From Pararge aegeria (lineage: Eukaryota > Arthropoda > Insecta > Lepidoptera > Nymphalidae): 64,000 nucleotides of DNA. The translations under genes and the position numbers were made by a program. The notes under the pieces are model-generated. The model was not told the DNA's origin, searched no databases, and saw nothing but the letters and a program-made list of their open reading frames with translations. This document shows, in pieces, positions 34,975-46,280 of this stretch. The first letter of the stretch is position 1, and each line of letters opens with the position of its first letter. Location: NCBI RefSeq assembly GCF_905163445.1, contig NC_053199.1:10310001-10374000 (forward strand), read 5' to 3'.

Positions 34975-35325
34975 TTGTATTGGATAGAAGGAGGCGTTAC
35001 TTTGCGGAAATCTATGATATATTATGAAAATTGAGCTTAATTTGCTATTCTCCGCGAAAAGCAGGAGAATCTGTATGGTAATTTCTTCAATATTTATTCT
35101 ATTTTATTCATTTTTTTTCTAAATACGAGTATATTCTATTCATTCATTGTAAAATCAACATCTCCTGAGGATGCTTCGGTTTAGGAGCGAAACGAACGTG
35201 GAAGGTAAATTGCCGAACTTCTGTTTGGTGTGGAGTTTAAGAATTAAAGAAATTATAAATTGCACCATACAGATTCTCCTGCTTTTCGCGGAGTATAGCT
35301 TAATTTTCATAGGCTCAATTTTAAT
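34975..35325. mobile_element. Penelope-like candidate, copy 2, inverted arms
   Basis: Arms 35022-35092 and 35250-35318 are inverted copies (ctccgcgaaaagcaggagaa). At 35165-35192 the plus strand reads CTGAGGA, a 5-bp stem with 6-base loop (GCTTC/GGAGC), then GAAA: the conserved centre of a hammerhead ribozyme. The cleavage site and stem III were not identified. Shorter internally than 5723-6415. Confidence 0.45.
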
Positions 35326-35479
35326 TTTATCTCTTGGTTGTTGTTTATGAAAAGCATTTTTTTTATATTTGGCTGACGCTTAAGAATATCTCACCGGATG
35401 TAATTTTCTACAATGTAATTACACTAAGAAGTATTTGAGCTATTTTAAGCGTGTTGCAATGGAGACTTTATCAACACTG

Positions 35480-36089
35480 ATGAATTTATAATATCTAAAT
35501 TTTCTCTGTAAGGCTAGCATGTGCCCCACGAGTTTATTAACTCTATCCGTTACTTGTATTTTTTTATAGATATTGGCAAAATAGTTAGTATACTTATCCG
35601 TCTCAGAAAATATGGCCATGGTACGAGATCTGACGCTGCATTATGTGACGCTGTGATTGAAGTATTTCTTTGGTATGGCCTATTTTCAAAACCAAAGTTT
35701 CCTAACTTGGCACAAGCAAATAATAATAATGTATCCTTAGGTAAAATACCGCCAGTTCGAGACCATAGACAGTACTCGATTCCATCGCTTAAGGCCACGT
35801 TTTTTATACCACGTTTATAGTAAATACCTTTAGTGGTTTATTAGCCATCACATAAAATTAAACATTGAAGTGTTAATTACAAACCACGATACTATTGTAT
35901 GATAATGATTTTATTAGCTGGAATTTATGCGTGGCTTGATCACAAGTCCTATAATTAGTTACAGTTAGAGACATAACTGAGTTTTATACTTATCGACCTA
36001 ATCTGCAATATGGTGTACCTACTAGTTTGACTGCACTAGCAATTTCTGTTATTTTTGTCTGTGGAATTACATTTACACTTTCTCTTTCT
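35480..36089. other. No gene; small SINE-A scrap at its start
   Basis: 35480-35515 resembles the SINE-A aatttataatatctaaattt block. Two opposite open frames at 35521-35820 have no recognisable motif. Confidence 0.3.
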
Positions 36090-36303
36090 GACGGCTGATT
36101 GACGCAGTTTGCAGCGACCCTGCTTTCTGAGTCCATTGCCGTGTGTTCGATCGTGTTTGTGTGATGAGTATGAATGTTTTTCAGTGTCTGGGTGTTTATA
36201 TTATGTATATTATAAGTATATATTTTTATAATAATATTCATCAGTCATCTACCCATAACACAAGCTACGCTTACTTTGGGGCTAGATGTCGATGTGTGCG
36301 TTG
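36090..36303 (+). mobile_element. SINE-B copy
   Basis: gacggctgattgacgcagtt, ttctgagtccattgccgtgt; a small deletion removes the last part of the B box; ends ggggctagatgtcgatgtgt. Confidence 0.8.
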
Positions 36304-36479
36304 TCTATTATAGGTATGTAGTAGCATCAACATAAATAAACCCGTTACTGGCCTCAGAATAAGAGAGAAAGAAAGAAAATACATTTATTAATTACGAACA
36401 GTACATCTTATATTAGTATAGAACCGAATGTCTGTTTGTAACACCAGACAGAAAGGGTGTAGGTACAGATCAGCATTTG

Positions 36480-36780
36480 CAATGCATTATAAGTAGGTCA
36501 TGTACCTTTAGAAATAAGAAAATACAGAACCCTCATGCAGCTATTATAGCGTTGTGTCCAAAAACAGTGACAACGCCCCAAGCACATCTCACACACCCGC
36601 GGAATGTTGCTAGCTCACAAAGATCCAATTTTTCCCATTTTATGGTAAATAATTACTGTCAACTGCTAAATGGAATGAAGTGACTAAAAACCTATTCGAG
36701 AAACACTTCTAAGGTGGAGTATTTTATGCTGCAATATTAGTTGGTTAACGGTTCCTGTATGTTCTTAATTCTATGGTACA
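36480..36780 (+). repeat. Dispersed repeat E, copy 1
   Basis: ttgtgtccaaaaacagt, gaatgttgctagctcacaaa, tactgtcaactgctaaatgg recur at 43340-43620 and, split, at 50045-50285 plus 51909-52030. No coding content or ends recognised. Confidence 0.6.
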
Positions 36781-37192
36781 GACATGATTTTGATTTTCAA
36801 CCGAGACCCAAGTGACGTTACAGCAAATAGAATAGAAAAAACAATTAAAAATAAAAGTAATTGTAATTTAGTGATAGTACTAAAGTGATAGAAGCAGCAA
36901 AATTATGATTATATGATTATATGTTTATTTATTTAATGAAAAATATACATTTTTTATGTTAACATAACAATATCTGTTACGGCGTAACAAAAACCCAGTC
37001 GGGTTTATCCGTATACCGGTATTCATCGTTAAGCGCTCGGAATTAGGTAAAGTATTTTAAAGCTACATACAAAATATGACGGGTAGTTCCAAAAAAAATA
37101 TAAAAAATAATGATCGCGTTTCAACCAGTTCCACATATCGCACTTTATCGTTTGAGTAAACTTTACACAGGAGGTTCCAGCTATTTATTACA

Positions 37193-37740
37193 TTATTTAT
37201 TAGTTTGAAAGAAAAATGTTTTAAGTTTCTCCTTTATATTTTTAGCGTTTATTTCCTGCTTTAGTTTATAAGGCAAGCTGTTCAGCAAAGTCGGCACTAG
37301 ACAATCCAGGGTCTGCCTTCCGTACAGATTGTTACTTTGGGGAATAATGAGTTGGGCGTTTGACATACTGCGCGTTATTATTGGTAGTTTAATCTGCTTT
37401 TGGAGATTTTTCTTGAAAGAGTTCTCCATTAATAAGGTATATTTAATTTTATCGTGTATTGGCATGATTTTACAGTACGAGAATAATTCATGGTAATTAC
37501 ATAAAAAATTGTTTTTGACTTTGTATGGTACAACGGTTTTTAGCAAGCGCATTTGGAGCTGGTAAATGGTATCTAAATGTGATTTACATGTTTTCCCATA
37601 ACTACTAAGACCATAGGCAATAGTTGATTCGGCAAGAGCTTTGTAAAGCGATAAGCGTATACTATAAGGAATTCTATTTTTTATAAGGGTAAATTTTGCC
37701 AACATAGATCGTAATTTATCACACACGTGGTTTATGTATG
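37193..37740 (-). mobile_element. Non-LTR retrotransposon reverse transcriptase C-terminus
   Basis: A 177-codon open frame, the longest LINE remnant intact in frame here. It carries RIPYSIRLSLYKALAESTIA, YGLSSYGKT, LQMRLLKTV and LLNSLPYKLKQEI, the thumb/C-terminal part found in Jockey/CR1-type ORF2 proteins (clade not resolved). It is cut at 37740 on its upstream side, where unrelated sequence begins. It lacks the catalytic core and cannot be active. Confidence 0.8.
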
Positions 37741-37789
37741 TATATATATATAATTGAAGTATTTGTTTTTTTAATTTATTCTAGATGTA

Positions 37790-38045
37790 TGTTTTGGTTC
37801 GCGGTGCTAGATTCGTCAAGTTTATGTCACAGCCTGATGGATCTTACAGCTTATACTATCATGTCTCTCTTAATCGTTTTTTCTTCTTCTAACTGACAAT
37901 ATAGTTTTGTATTCGCAAGTTGTGGCAGTCTTTAAGTGGGTCTACAATATTACAGTTAGGTATATGTTTTTTCATTTTTTGTTTAGTTTTATAAGAGTTG
38001 TTCTTGTAACCTGTTGATTGTCCATTAAATAAATAAAAAAAAAAT
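37790..38045 (+). mobile_element. LINE 3' UTR with A-rich tail
   Basis: gttcgcggtgctagattcgt to ttgtccattaaataaataaa, ending in an A run. It abuts the minus-strand LINE. Confidence 0.4.
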
Positions 38046-38129
38046 ATATATTAACAGCTAATAAAAAATTAAAAATATTGTAAATTTGTTTATAAATAAA
38101 TAAAATGTCTAAAAATGTATACTATGAGA

Positions 38130-38355
38130 GGGGTTTAGACCGTAGTCCACCACGCTGGCCAAGTGCCGATCGGTAGACACCACACGCCTTTGAGAAGTTT
38201 TGTTCCCGATGTTTTCCTTCAAGGTCAAGCGAGGGTTATCAAAATTGTTTAAATTAAAAACGCGCATAACTCCGAAAAGTTAGGTTTGCGTGCCGAGGAT
38301 CAAACTCGGCCCTAACAAAATGGAACCCTTTCCAACTAAGCTATCATCCCGTCTA
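38130..38355 (-). mobile_element. SINE-C copy
   Basis: gtagtccaccacgctggcca, gatgttttccttcaaggtca, gaggatcaaactcggccc (B box in reverse), aactaagctatcatcccg (head). Small deletions remain. Confidence 0.75.
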
Positions 38356-38440
38356 GTATTACTTGTAGTAACACGGGAAGCACACAAGATATAGTAGCAT
38401 AAATCTTAATAGGTCAGAACGTACTTATATCTCAATTAAT

Positions 38441-38663
38441 AAATAAATAAATAAATAAATATACTACGACAATACACACATCACCATCCAGCCCCAAAGT
38501 AAGCGTAGCTTGTGATATGGGTACTAAGATAGCTGTTGAATATCTTTATGAATATAATACATATAAATACTTATAATATAAAAACATTTTCCAGTTGTGG
38601 GAATCGAACCCACGGCCTTGGACTCAGAAAGCAGGGTCGCTGCCCACTGCGCCAATCGGTCGC
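38441..38663 (-). mobile_element. SINE-B copy with internal deletion
   Basis: tactacgacaatacacacat to cactgcgccaatcggtcgcc; lacks the cacccagacactg...catcacac block. The (aaat)n tail borders 38430-38460. Confidence 0.85.
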
Positions 38664-39061
38664 CAATTAAAAATAAAAAAAGTTCTAATCAGTTTCTAAT
38701 TATATTATCCCAACCAATGGCTGGGATGATAAAATCGGAAACTCGATGTGAACGAAACCAATAAACGTCAGCTACATAGAAATCCGTTAATCATCAGGAG
38801 TTTTTAATTAAAGCTATCAATCACAGTTTAATTTACGTCCAATTAGTAGTAGGATAGCCAAGTTATCATAATCAGAAGCATCGCATTGCTTCGTGTTATG
38901 TAACAGGATAATTATGGCCCATAGATAAGCAACGGGTGCTTCTTATAGAAGAGGTTACTTACGGCAAGTTACGCGAAAGGCGCCTTTCTACTAAGAAATG
39001 TTTAAGACCTACCAATCCAGTTGTTAGGATTTTAAAATTTTGAAGTACTCGTAAAACTTCT

Positions 39062-40080
39062 GTAGGCGCGACTCAGATTTTTTTCAGACGTCTGTGGTGT
39101 TTCCGCTATTTAAAAATAATAATTTTGAGATTGGTCGTAAGTATATGTAATATACTCCACGGTTCTTGATTTATATGCCAGCTAGTGTCCAATATCATAA
39201 TCAATTAGGATTATTTATTTTCAAACGGATCAATTGTGAATAGCAAAGTGAATAGTAATTCAACAGTTTAAAAAAAAATATTATAAATTACAGTTTTTAG
39301 AAAATCTCTGAATATACTTACTTGTTTATTTATTATTTTTGTAATAAATTTATTATTAATAAAGTTTCTGACGATTGCTACATTCTATAATATTCGATGA
39401 CAAGGTTAAATTGACATGTGCTGATCTAAAAGTCACAATTATTCTATTGTAACTTAATAGTCAGGAACAAATAAAAGAGTTTATCTAGATCAACAGTCAC
39501 TTTTTAATTTGATGTTATCCAAAATTGTGATACACGTTTACTTAATCATCACAAAACTAAACAAACTCTCTGTTCTGCGCGCGCGCCTGCCGCCATATTT
39601 TTTATCCCCTGCAGCTCCACCTCCTCTCCTCTCCTCGTCTCACACTACGCACTCGTTACACTATGTAACAAATGAAAATATTTAAGAATGTGAAAGTGAT
39701 ATTAATTAATTTTAAATAGAATATAAAATGAAATAGTTGTTTATTTATTATTTGTAATAAATTAGTTATTATATACTATAGTAATATTGTTTCTTTAAAA
39801 TATAAATATAACCTAAAATAAACTATTTAAAACTAAATAAAATCTAAAACGTCCTCGAAACCACCGCAGCGAGGCACAGTTCCTAAGATGCTGGCAGCAT
39901 TGCCCCTTTGGATGGCCAAACGAATTCGTTGGCCAAGGTAACTGCCCGCTTTATTACAAATGAAATAGTGAATATTAAATGAAATGGTGGTGTCCCAGGA
40001 ATATTTTACTCTTTCATCAATAAATAATAATAAAAGTTTTTCCTCAATCGCGCGTAAAGGTTACACGCACACACTTTTAT
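39062..40080 (-). repeat. Dispersed repeat R, copy 2
   Basis: Inverted partner of 3700-4290: cagacgtctgtggtgtttcc, aacggatcaattgtgaatag, gcgtaaaggttacacgcaca. It also contains a GC-rich patch (39575-39660, ctccacctcctctcctctcc) and 39845-39920, which matches 16540-16625, so this copy is composite. Confidence 0.55.
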
Positions 40081-40448
40081 TAACAGTTATAAAGGACGTA
40101 CCAAGCGTAGATATCCCACCTTGTGGTAAGGAAAAAAGTACCAGCTATAAACAAAGCTGCACACGTAGGGCATAAAAGAAGCGCGTACTATATAGTGCCC
40201 CATCGAGGTCTATCAACGTAAGGAGTAGGTGTTAAGTCTCATGTCCCTGTTATTACACTGGCATCCGCTGCTTGGTGCAGAAATAAGCATGGCGATAGAA
40301 CTTCTTCGGAAGAGCTTTTCTACTGCTTCTACGGGAGGCATCCCTGCATTGTTTAACTCCATGTAGGATTGTAGTGTATCGATAATGCAGTCGTATTTCT
40401 ATTAAAATATCCACCAACTCAATGTCATGAACATTGGTAGTTAATCTA

Positions 40449-40832
40449 TCTATATATATAAAAGAGAAAGAGTGTGGGTATGTTCCGTATAGGCTCCGAA
40501 ACGACTGGACCGATTTCAATGAAACTTTCAGGGAATCTCCGGATTGATCTGGCGAGTAATCCTGTAAAGTTTGGTGACGATCGGAGCACTCCTATTTATG
40601 AACTGTCAAACACAGCTTTTATTTACTATGATGATATTCTATTGTTGGGTGTACATGGGTGTAGATAATGATCTTCACCCGCTCGAGAAGAGAATAGAAG
40701 AGAATGAATACGGAGAGAAATAAATGATTTAATATATTATGAGAATTAAATAAAAAATTTAATGATGTAAGTTTATTGTTTAAATAAAATAAAGCAAAAT
40801 CTAGCCCGGCGAAGCGGGTTTGGGTACGCTAG
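40449..40832 (+). mobile_element. Helitron-2 copy 2, complete ends
   Basis: A|TCTATATATATAAAAGAGAA start; 3' hairpin agcccg-gcgaag-cgggtt (one mismatch), then tacgCTAG|T. About 384 bases with few differences from 31283-31664, suggesting recent common origin. Confidence 0.8.
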
Positions 40833-41774
40833 TCAAATATAAATTTAATTATTTCTTGAAAACTATTTATTAACTAAATAATAATTATTAGCGTATTTGT
40901 AAAAATCCTAATCAATTTAATAAAATATCTGACAAATATAAATTTATATTCATTTTAAGTTTAATTATTTACCCACCTTATAAATAAACTGTAACACAAG
41001 TCAATAATTCGTATAAGCCTTCCCAACTCTTATTACAAAAGCGGGTCTACTCGTGTATTCTGAAACCTTCCCTCTCTCCTATGAAAGATTAGATCTATAC
41101 CTTAAGAACAAGAAATGTTCATTATTCTGAGCGTATACCATAAACAGGCTGAGTTCTCGAGGCTAATTATGGTTATTTATTTTCAAACATACAAAAGAAC
41201 AGAGTACTTGGTCCAATCAGTGCATTTTGCTGGTTAATCACAGTCTTCGGAGATGCTTCGAAGGATATTTCATATCGATCGACCTACTTATTACTTCGCT
41301 CCATGTTTTGTCTTATGTCAAGTCTACTTGCTCAACTTGTCACTGAAGAAAATCGCCCGGAAAATCCTGTACATTAGTTTACTGGATAAAAGTTTTTCGT
41401 CCTTAGTGTACTACCTATGCTAGTTGTATGATTAAATAAATACATGAAAAACCTTGAAGCCCTTTATTCCTTGCCCCCAAATACATAGACAGGTATTTAA
41501 ACTATTGAGCAGTATGTTTATTTAAATAAAAAAAAAAAAATTATGGTTTCGAACTCGTTGTATATAATAAAAAACAGACCCTATTTAGCTTTAATACGGT
41601 GGAAAATACTGATTTTCTAACATCGGGGCTACCAGTACTAATTAATGTAAATTTACCGTCCGAAAAACGCAGCTCCCTAAAGATATATGACGCTTTGTCA
41701 ATGCTTTGTGCATAGACAAAGCTAAAGTTAGTGCTATTATTAAATAAATAAACAAATATTTAGGTACCTAAAAA
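40833..41774. other. No feature recognised
   Basis: AT-rich; an A run at 41528. Confidence 0.35.
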
Positions 41775-41780
41775 TATTTT

Positions 41781-41859
41781 TGGGCCGACCCGAGAATAGA
41801 ACCCGGATCTAGTAATCTCGTGTCAAATATCCTAACCACTTCACCGATGAAGCACGGCA
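41781..41859 (-). mobile_element. tRNA-like head of a fourth SINE or tRNA remnant
   Basis: Reverse complement reads gccgtgcttcatcggtgaag, tggttagg, then ggttctattctcgg: A-box- and B-box-like words at tRNA spacing. No cloverleaf good enough for a functional tRNA; no CCA. Single copy noticed. Confidence 0.4.
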
Positions 41860-42224
41860 AACGTAAATTATTGATGGAGATAATTTTATACAGATTGGAT
41901 TTGTTTCTCCCACACTGCACACTGTTGGCAGGATTTTATTCAAATCGATAACAAAAACTATCATAAACTTCCGACTTTATATTAAATGCTCTAGTGGATT
42001 AAACTGGGATCACGTATTACAAAGTAGTAAATAGTAATCTAGAAACTGCGGGGAACATAAGTTGTAAATGAACATCTAAAAATAATCCATTTTATTATGC
42101 AACTTTTGACATTTAACACAGAGATAAATAGAACTCTTGAGTATTTTGTCTATGGTTTCCGCCATATTAGATTAGTAATGACATTATTTCCGTGTAGAAA
42201 AGCATTAGATTTACGGTCGTACAG

Positions 42225-42735
42225 AGAGTGCCCAGCGGTTAGGGCTTCGGTCTTCCTTTCGAGATCCCGTTCGCTTCCGATACGCACCTATTAGTTTTTG
42301 AAGTGATTTGCATTTTTAATTTAAGTAATAAAAATATCACTAGTTTTTCTTGCAAAATATAGTAATCGGCATGGCCTGATAATGATGAGGGGAGACAAGA
42401 AAGACTTTTCATTTCACTAATCATCATCATCATATAAACTAAATACCGGCCAATACAGGGTACGGGGTCTCCTGCCACAATACGAAGGGGTAAAGGCCGT
42501 ACTCCATCACCCTGACCCAGTGCAGATTGGTGGACTCCAGACACCTTTGAGAACATTATCTAGAACTCTCAGACATGCAGGTTTCCTCACTATGTTTACC
42601 TTCACCGATAAAAGCAAGTTATATTTTAATTACTTAAAACGCACATAACTTTGAAAATTTGGAGGTTGCTGGGATTCGAACTCGGCAACCCGAAATTGAA
42701 GTCGAGCTTCTAACCACTGGTCTATCACCGCTTTC
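42225..42735. mobile_element. Two SINE-C copies in opposite orientation
   Basis: 42230-42325 is a plus-strand head (gcccagcggttagggcttcg). 42424-42735 is a near full-length minus copy with atcatcatcatcat tail, ggattcgaactcgg (B box) and ccactggtctatcaccgc head. Confidence 0.75.
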
Positions 42736-43339
42736 ACTAATCACCATTTTATAATTTGGATTACTAAGGGAATGTATTTATACTTGCAGATTCATGATGA
42801 ACCTAATCGTTAGACTCACAATTAATTTCTGAATGTTTATTTTACTGTCAACATTAAAGTAAATAAATGTTGTTCATAGTTATTTCAGTTAACAACAGAT
42901 TATGGGTTGTCTAGACGTTCAATCAAAACGTAATTTGCTATGTTATTGATGGCACTCTGATTGATAAAGTACGTAGGCGCGGGGAAGACTGATACTCTTT
43001 CAATTTAGTACGGGTATCCTATCAGTGTTATTTTTATTCGTGACAAGCGCGTACTCGTTACATTATACGCGTAGTAATTGTTGCCTTGCAATGTAAGAAA
43101 TTCTGCGTGTCCACCATCAGACCGGTTGGTAGGAACTGCGCTCGTTCCTTTGTGATGAAAACTAAATTCAAGATCTGAAATCTAAAAAAAAAAAGTTGCC
43201 TTCTAAAATCAAGCGTGTCTTCTTAAAACAAAATATCTTTAGTGAACAATTAATAAATTAACGATTCCGAATTCTGGTTTCCGATTTACTAATTCTAGTT
43301 TTATCATTTCAGCTTTTATATTTTCAACCTCCGAATTAA

Positions 43340-43620
43340 CCAAATAAAGAACCCTAGTTCAGCTATTATTGCGTGCATTGTGTCCAAAAACAGTAAAAAC
43401 GTCTCACTTCATACCCTCAGAATGTTGCTAGCTCACAAACTTTTCCCATTTTCCCATTTGATGTTAAACGTTTAGATTAGAGTTAAAATAATTACTGTCG
43501 ACTGCTAAATGGTATGAAATAACTAACCACCGGTTCGAGAAACACTACTAAAGTGGAGTGGTATTTGATGCTTTAATATTAGTCGTGTACACGGTTTCTG
43601 TATGTTCATAACTCAACAAA
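43340..43620 (+). repeat. Dispersed repeat E, copy 2
   Basis: aagaaccctagttcagctat, cattgtgtccaaaaacagta, tactgtcgactgctaaatgg; colinear with 36480-36780. Confidence 0.6.
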
Positions 43621-43959
43621 TGAAACAAGATTTTCCAAATGTTGTTTTTCAAAAAAGGGCATACATTAATGTGGAAATAGCGTAACCATTTTAACTCACT
43701 AGGTACGCAGTTAGCTATTTTCAAAAACATCGCAACCAAAGTCCCGGGTGACTCATTAACTGAATTTAATTTTTCAATTTCCGTCAGTTTCCCACAGTAT
43801 TAGAAAGATAGAAAAAAAGTAACGTATTAAATTTTCCCCGGGTGACGCTATTTAGTATACGGCAGCTTGATTTAAATGAGGAGCGTGATTTAAAATTTAA
43901 ATCTGAATAGTTGTTGCGTCCGGTGCACTTTACTCTCCCTGTTTACCTTTTTAGTTTAC

Positions 43960-44134
43960 GGGTGAATGGGTGAGGGTGAAAATAAATAACCTTGTATTTA
44001 TTTTTACTCTCACCGTCACCTATTTTCAAGAAATGTTTTTTTATCAGACCTATTTTAAATTAACATATCTATTATTTTATAGATCGCAATGTTTTGTGTA
44101 ATTAGGGTGAATGGGTGAGGGTGAAAATAAATAA
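43960..44134 (+). repeat. Perfect 30-base direct repeat, 145 bases apart
   Basis: 43960-43989 and 44105-44134 are identical, starting gggtgaatgggtgagggtga. Between them, an inverted, diverged version (ctctcaccgtcacctatttt) occurs. Confidence 0.85.
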
Positions 44135-44223
44135 ATTTCCATAAAATGTTCTTTTTGTCATCAAATTTTTTTCAATTATAATGATCTTTTTTATATTCCA
44201 CTACAGGTTAGGTTAGGTTAGAT

Positions 44224-44531
44224 AAGTGATGATGCAGTCTTAAGATGGTAGGGGGGCTCAGCTGTTAGGGGTATGGTAGTCATACCGCCAAATCGGTGCG
44301 ATGCAATCACGCAAATAATGATTTCAATTTGAAACACATCACCTCACCGAAACACTAAACCGATTAGCGGCACGTTTTTGTCAGTAGGGTGATAACTAGC
44401 CACGGCCAAAGCCTTCCACCAGACAAGACCAGAGAAAATTCAGAAATAATAAATTCCCAAACTGCATCTGCCGGAAATCGAAACCGGAAGCTCCCACTTA
44501 AATTCACAGCGCTCACCGTTGCGTCAGGTCT
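44224..44531 (-). mobile_element. SINE-A copy, near full length
   Basis: gatgatgcagtcttaagatg, ggtgataactagccacggcc, B box in reverse ggaaatcgaaacc, head cagcgctcaccgttgcgtca. Contains an extra AT piece near 44310-44345. Confidence 0.8.
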
Positions 44532-44799
44532 ATTATTTTATAGCTCGCAATTTTATGCCGCGAGCGTTACAAAGTATTTCCTTTTATTAAGGAATTTGTT
44601 TGTTAAAGAAAGTAAAAGATTGTACCTTGTAATAAATAGCTTCAAATATTTTATATTCAATTAAGTATTAATTAAAATTGAGTAAATGTTTCACTTTGAC
44701 TAATTATTAAATGTGTAACGTACATCGAGTCATAACACATTGACTCGATATACGTTACATTGTATTTCATCAATATAATCCCTATCCATATCCCTATCC

Positions 44800-44956
44800 C
44801 TATCCCTACTAATATTATAAATGTGAATGTAAGTTTTTGTGTTACGCTTTCACGCAAAAACTACTAAACCGATCATCATGAAACTTTGTACACATATTTT
44901 TACGTGAAAGCGTAACAAACAAACTTACATTGACATTTATAATATTAGTAGGGATT
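44800..44956. mobile_element. Foldback made of two inverted Helitron-3-like 5' ends
   Basis: TCCCTACTAATATTATAAAT at the left and its mirror atttataatattagtaggga at the right, with gttacgctttcacg and cgtgaaagcgtaac inside. A normal Helitron would have one TC and one CTAG end. Confidence 0.6.
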
Positions 44957-45573
44957 TATAAAATCGAAAGTGTTTTCTTTGTTTATATTTCTTACACGCA
45001 GCATAAAGAATAGATAACTAATACACAACTAATATTAAAGCATAAAATACCAATCCACTTTGGTTAGTTATTTAACAGGTGACAGTAAATATTTTACCTC
45101 TAATGTTCTAAACGTCACATTGCTTAAATATTAAAAGTTTTACATATTATTTCATTAATACAATACAATATAAAGTTAAGTACTTACATAATTTCTTGCT
45201 TTAAGTACACATTTTTTTATTTGTATATTATTAAACTTTGAGTCAGTACAATATTAGATCCCTAATGGAGTTCCCGATATTAATGAAATCAACAATGTAA
45301 AGGTATCAACATGGTCCTTTAACAGGCTTTCCAAGCAAATTAATATTTGTTTGGTTAAACGAAACTCAATTAAACTTCCTATAAAGTACGTCCTCGAAAT
45401 ATCGGCGGAAAGTCTTAGGACCGGAATTCTTAGCCAATTTTCAAACCTTTTGTAATAAATAAGGGGAGTTCCAGCAAGTCAATTAACGTAGTCAGATTTC
45501 AAATAGAAATCCCTTCATATATTATATTTATAAATTCGAAAGTGTTTCCTTCGTTTGTATTTCTTACACGCAG

Positions 45574-45660
45574 TATAAAGAATATAATAGAATAGAATAT
45601 CTTTATTTGCAAAACACACGTTTCAAAGCTGTTACATATTTAAAAAGGTTTTAGGTTAAA
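45574..45660 (-). mobile_element. LINE tail, (ATAGAAT)n
   Basis: aatataatagaatagaatat followed by ctttatttgcaaaacacacg; same tail type as 6783 and 16500. Confidence 0.45.
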
Positions 45661-45834
45661 GTGTATTGCCATACATGGCGTGCAAAATTTACGCATCGTG
45701 CAAATAATATAACAGGAAACAATAATTGAAAAGTAAAATTTAAATCATGAATGTCAAAAATAATGGGTAACAAATGTAATTTTGTTGTAAAAAACATTGA
45801 CACTACAAAAGTTCTTATTTTACCCATTCTCATA

Positions 45835-46110
45835 AGGCTACAGATACAACAGATACAATCAACGTGGTGATATCCGTTCGCGGGGCCGAGTATAAAACTC
45901 TCAGTGGCCTGCATAGAGGGTATCAATAATTAAGGGTAGTTTTTTTATAACTTTTACAATGACTATACTTAGGTTTTTTGTAACTGGAGGTTTTCTTCAT
46001 TTTATAACATGTGCATACCCTGTGCATACCTCTATGCACGCCACTGAGAGTTTGATACTCAGTCCCACGAACGGCTGTCACCACGTTGAGAGAATCTGTA
46101 GCTGTAAAAT
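45835..46110. mobile_element. hAT-type MITE core inside a longer palindrome
   Basis: 45902-46046 is bounded by cagtggcc/cgccactg like the 33581 MITE. Sequence outside continues the inverted repeat: gtggtgatatccgttcg and gagtataaaactct (left) versus agagtttgatactc and cgaacggctgtcaccac (right). There is no direct 8-bp duplication at the core. Confidence 0.65.
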
Positions 46111-46280
46111 CGTAAGAGACCATTTAATAGATCGGTATACAATACTCGTTGGATGCTCCCATTCTAATAAATTATATTGTTCAATTATTGGTATTGCATA
46201 TTTGTTTCTAATGAAAAGAACGTTTGGAACGTGGCTGGTTACAATGATTTAAAAAGTGTGTGTCAGCTCCGACGCACGAC

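Noticed and set aside
38430..38460. CRISPR-like short direct repeats
   Set aside because: Simple (aaat)n tail of a SINE. No spacer array anywhere in the window, as expected for a eukaryote.
41781..41859. Functional tRNA gene
   Set aside because: A- and B-box-like words at tRNA spacing, but stems are too degenerate. Kept only as a SINE or tRNA remnant.
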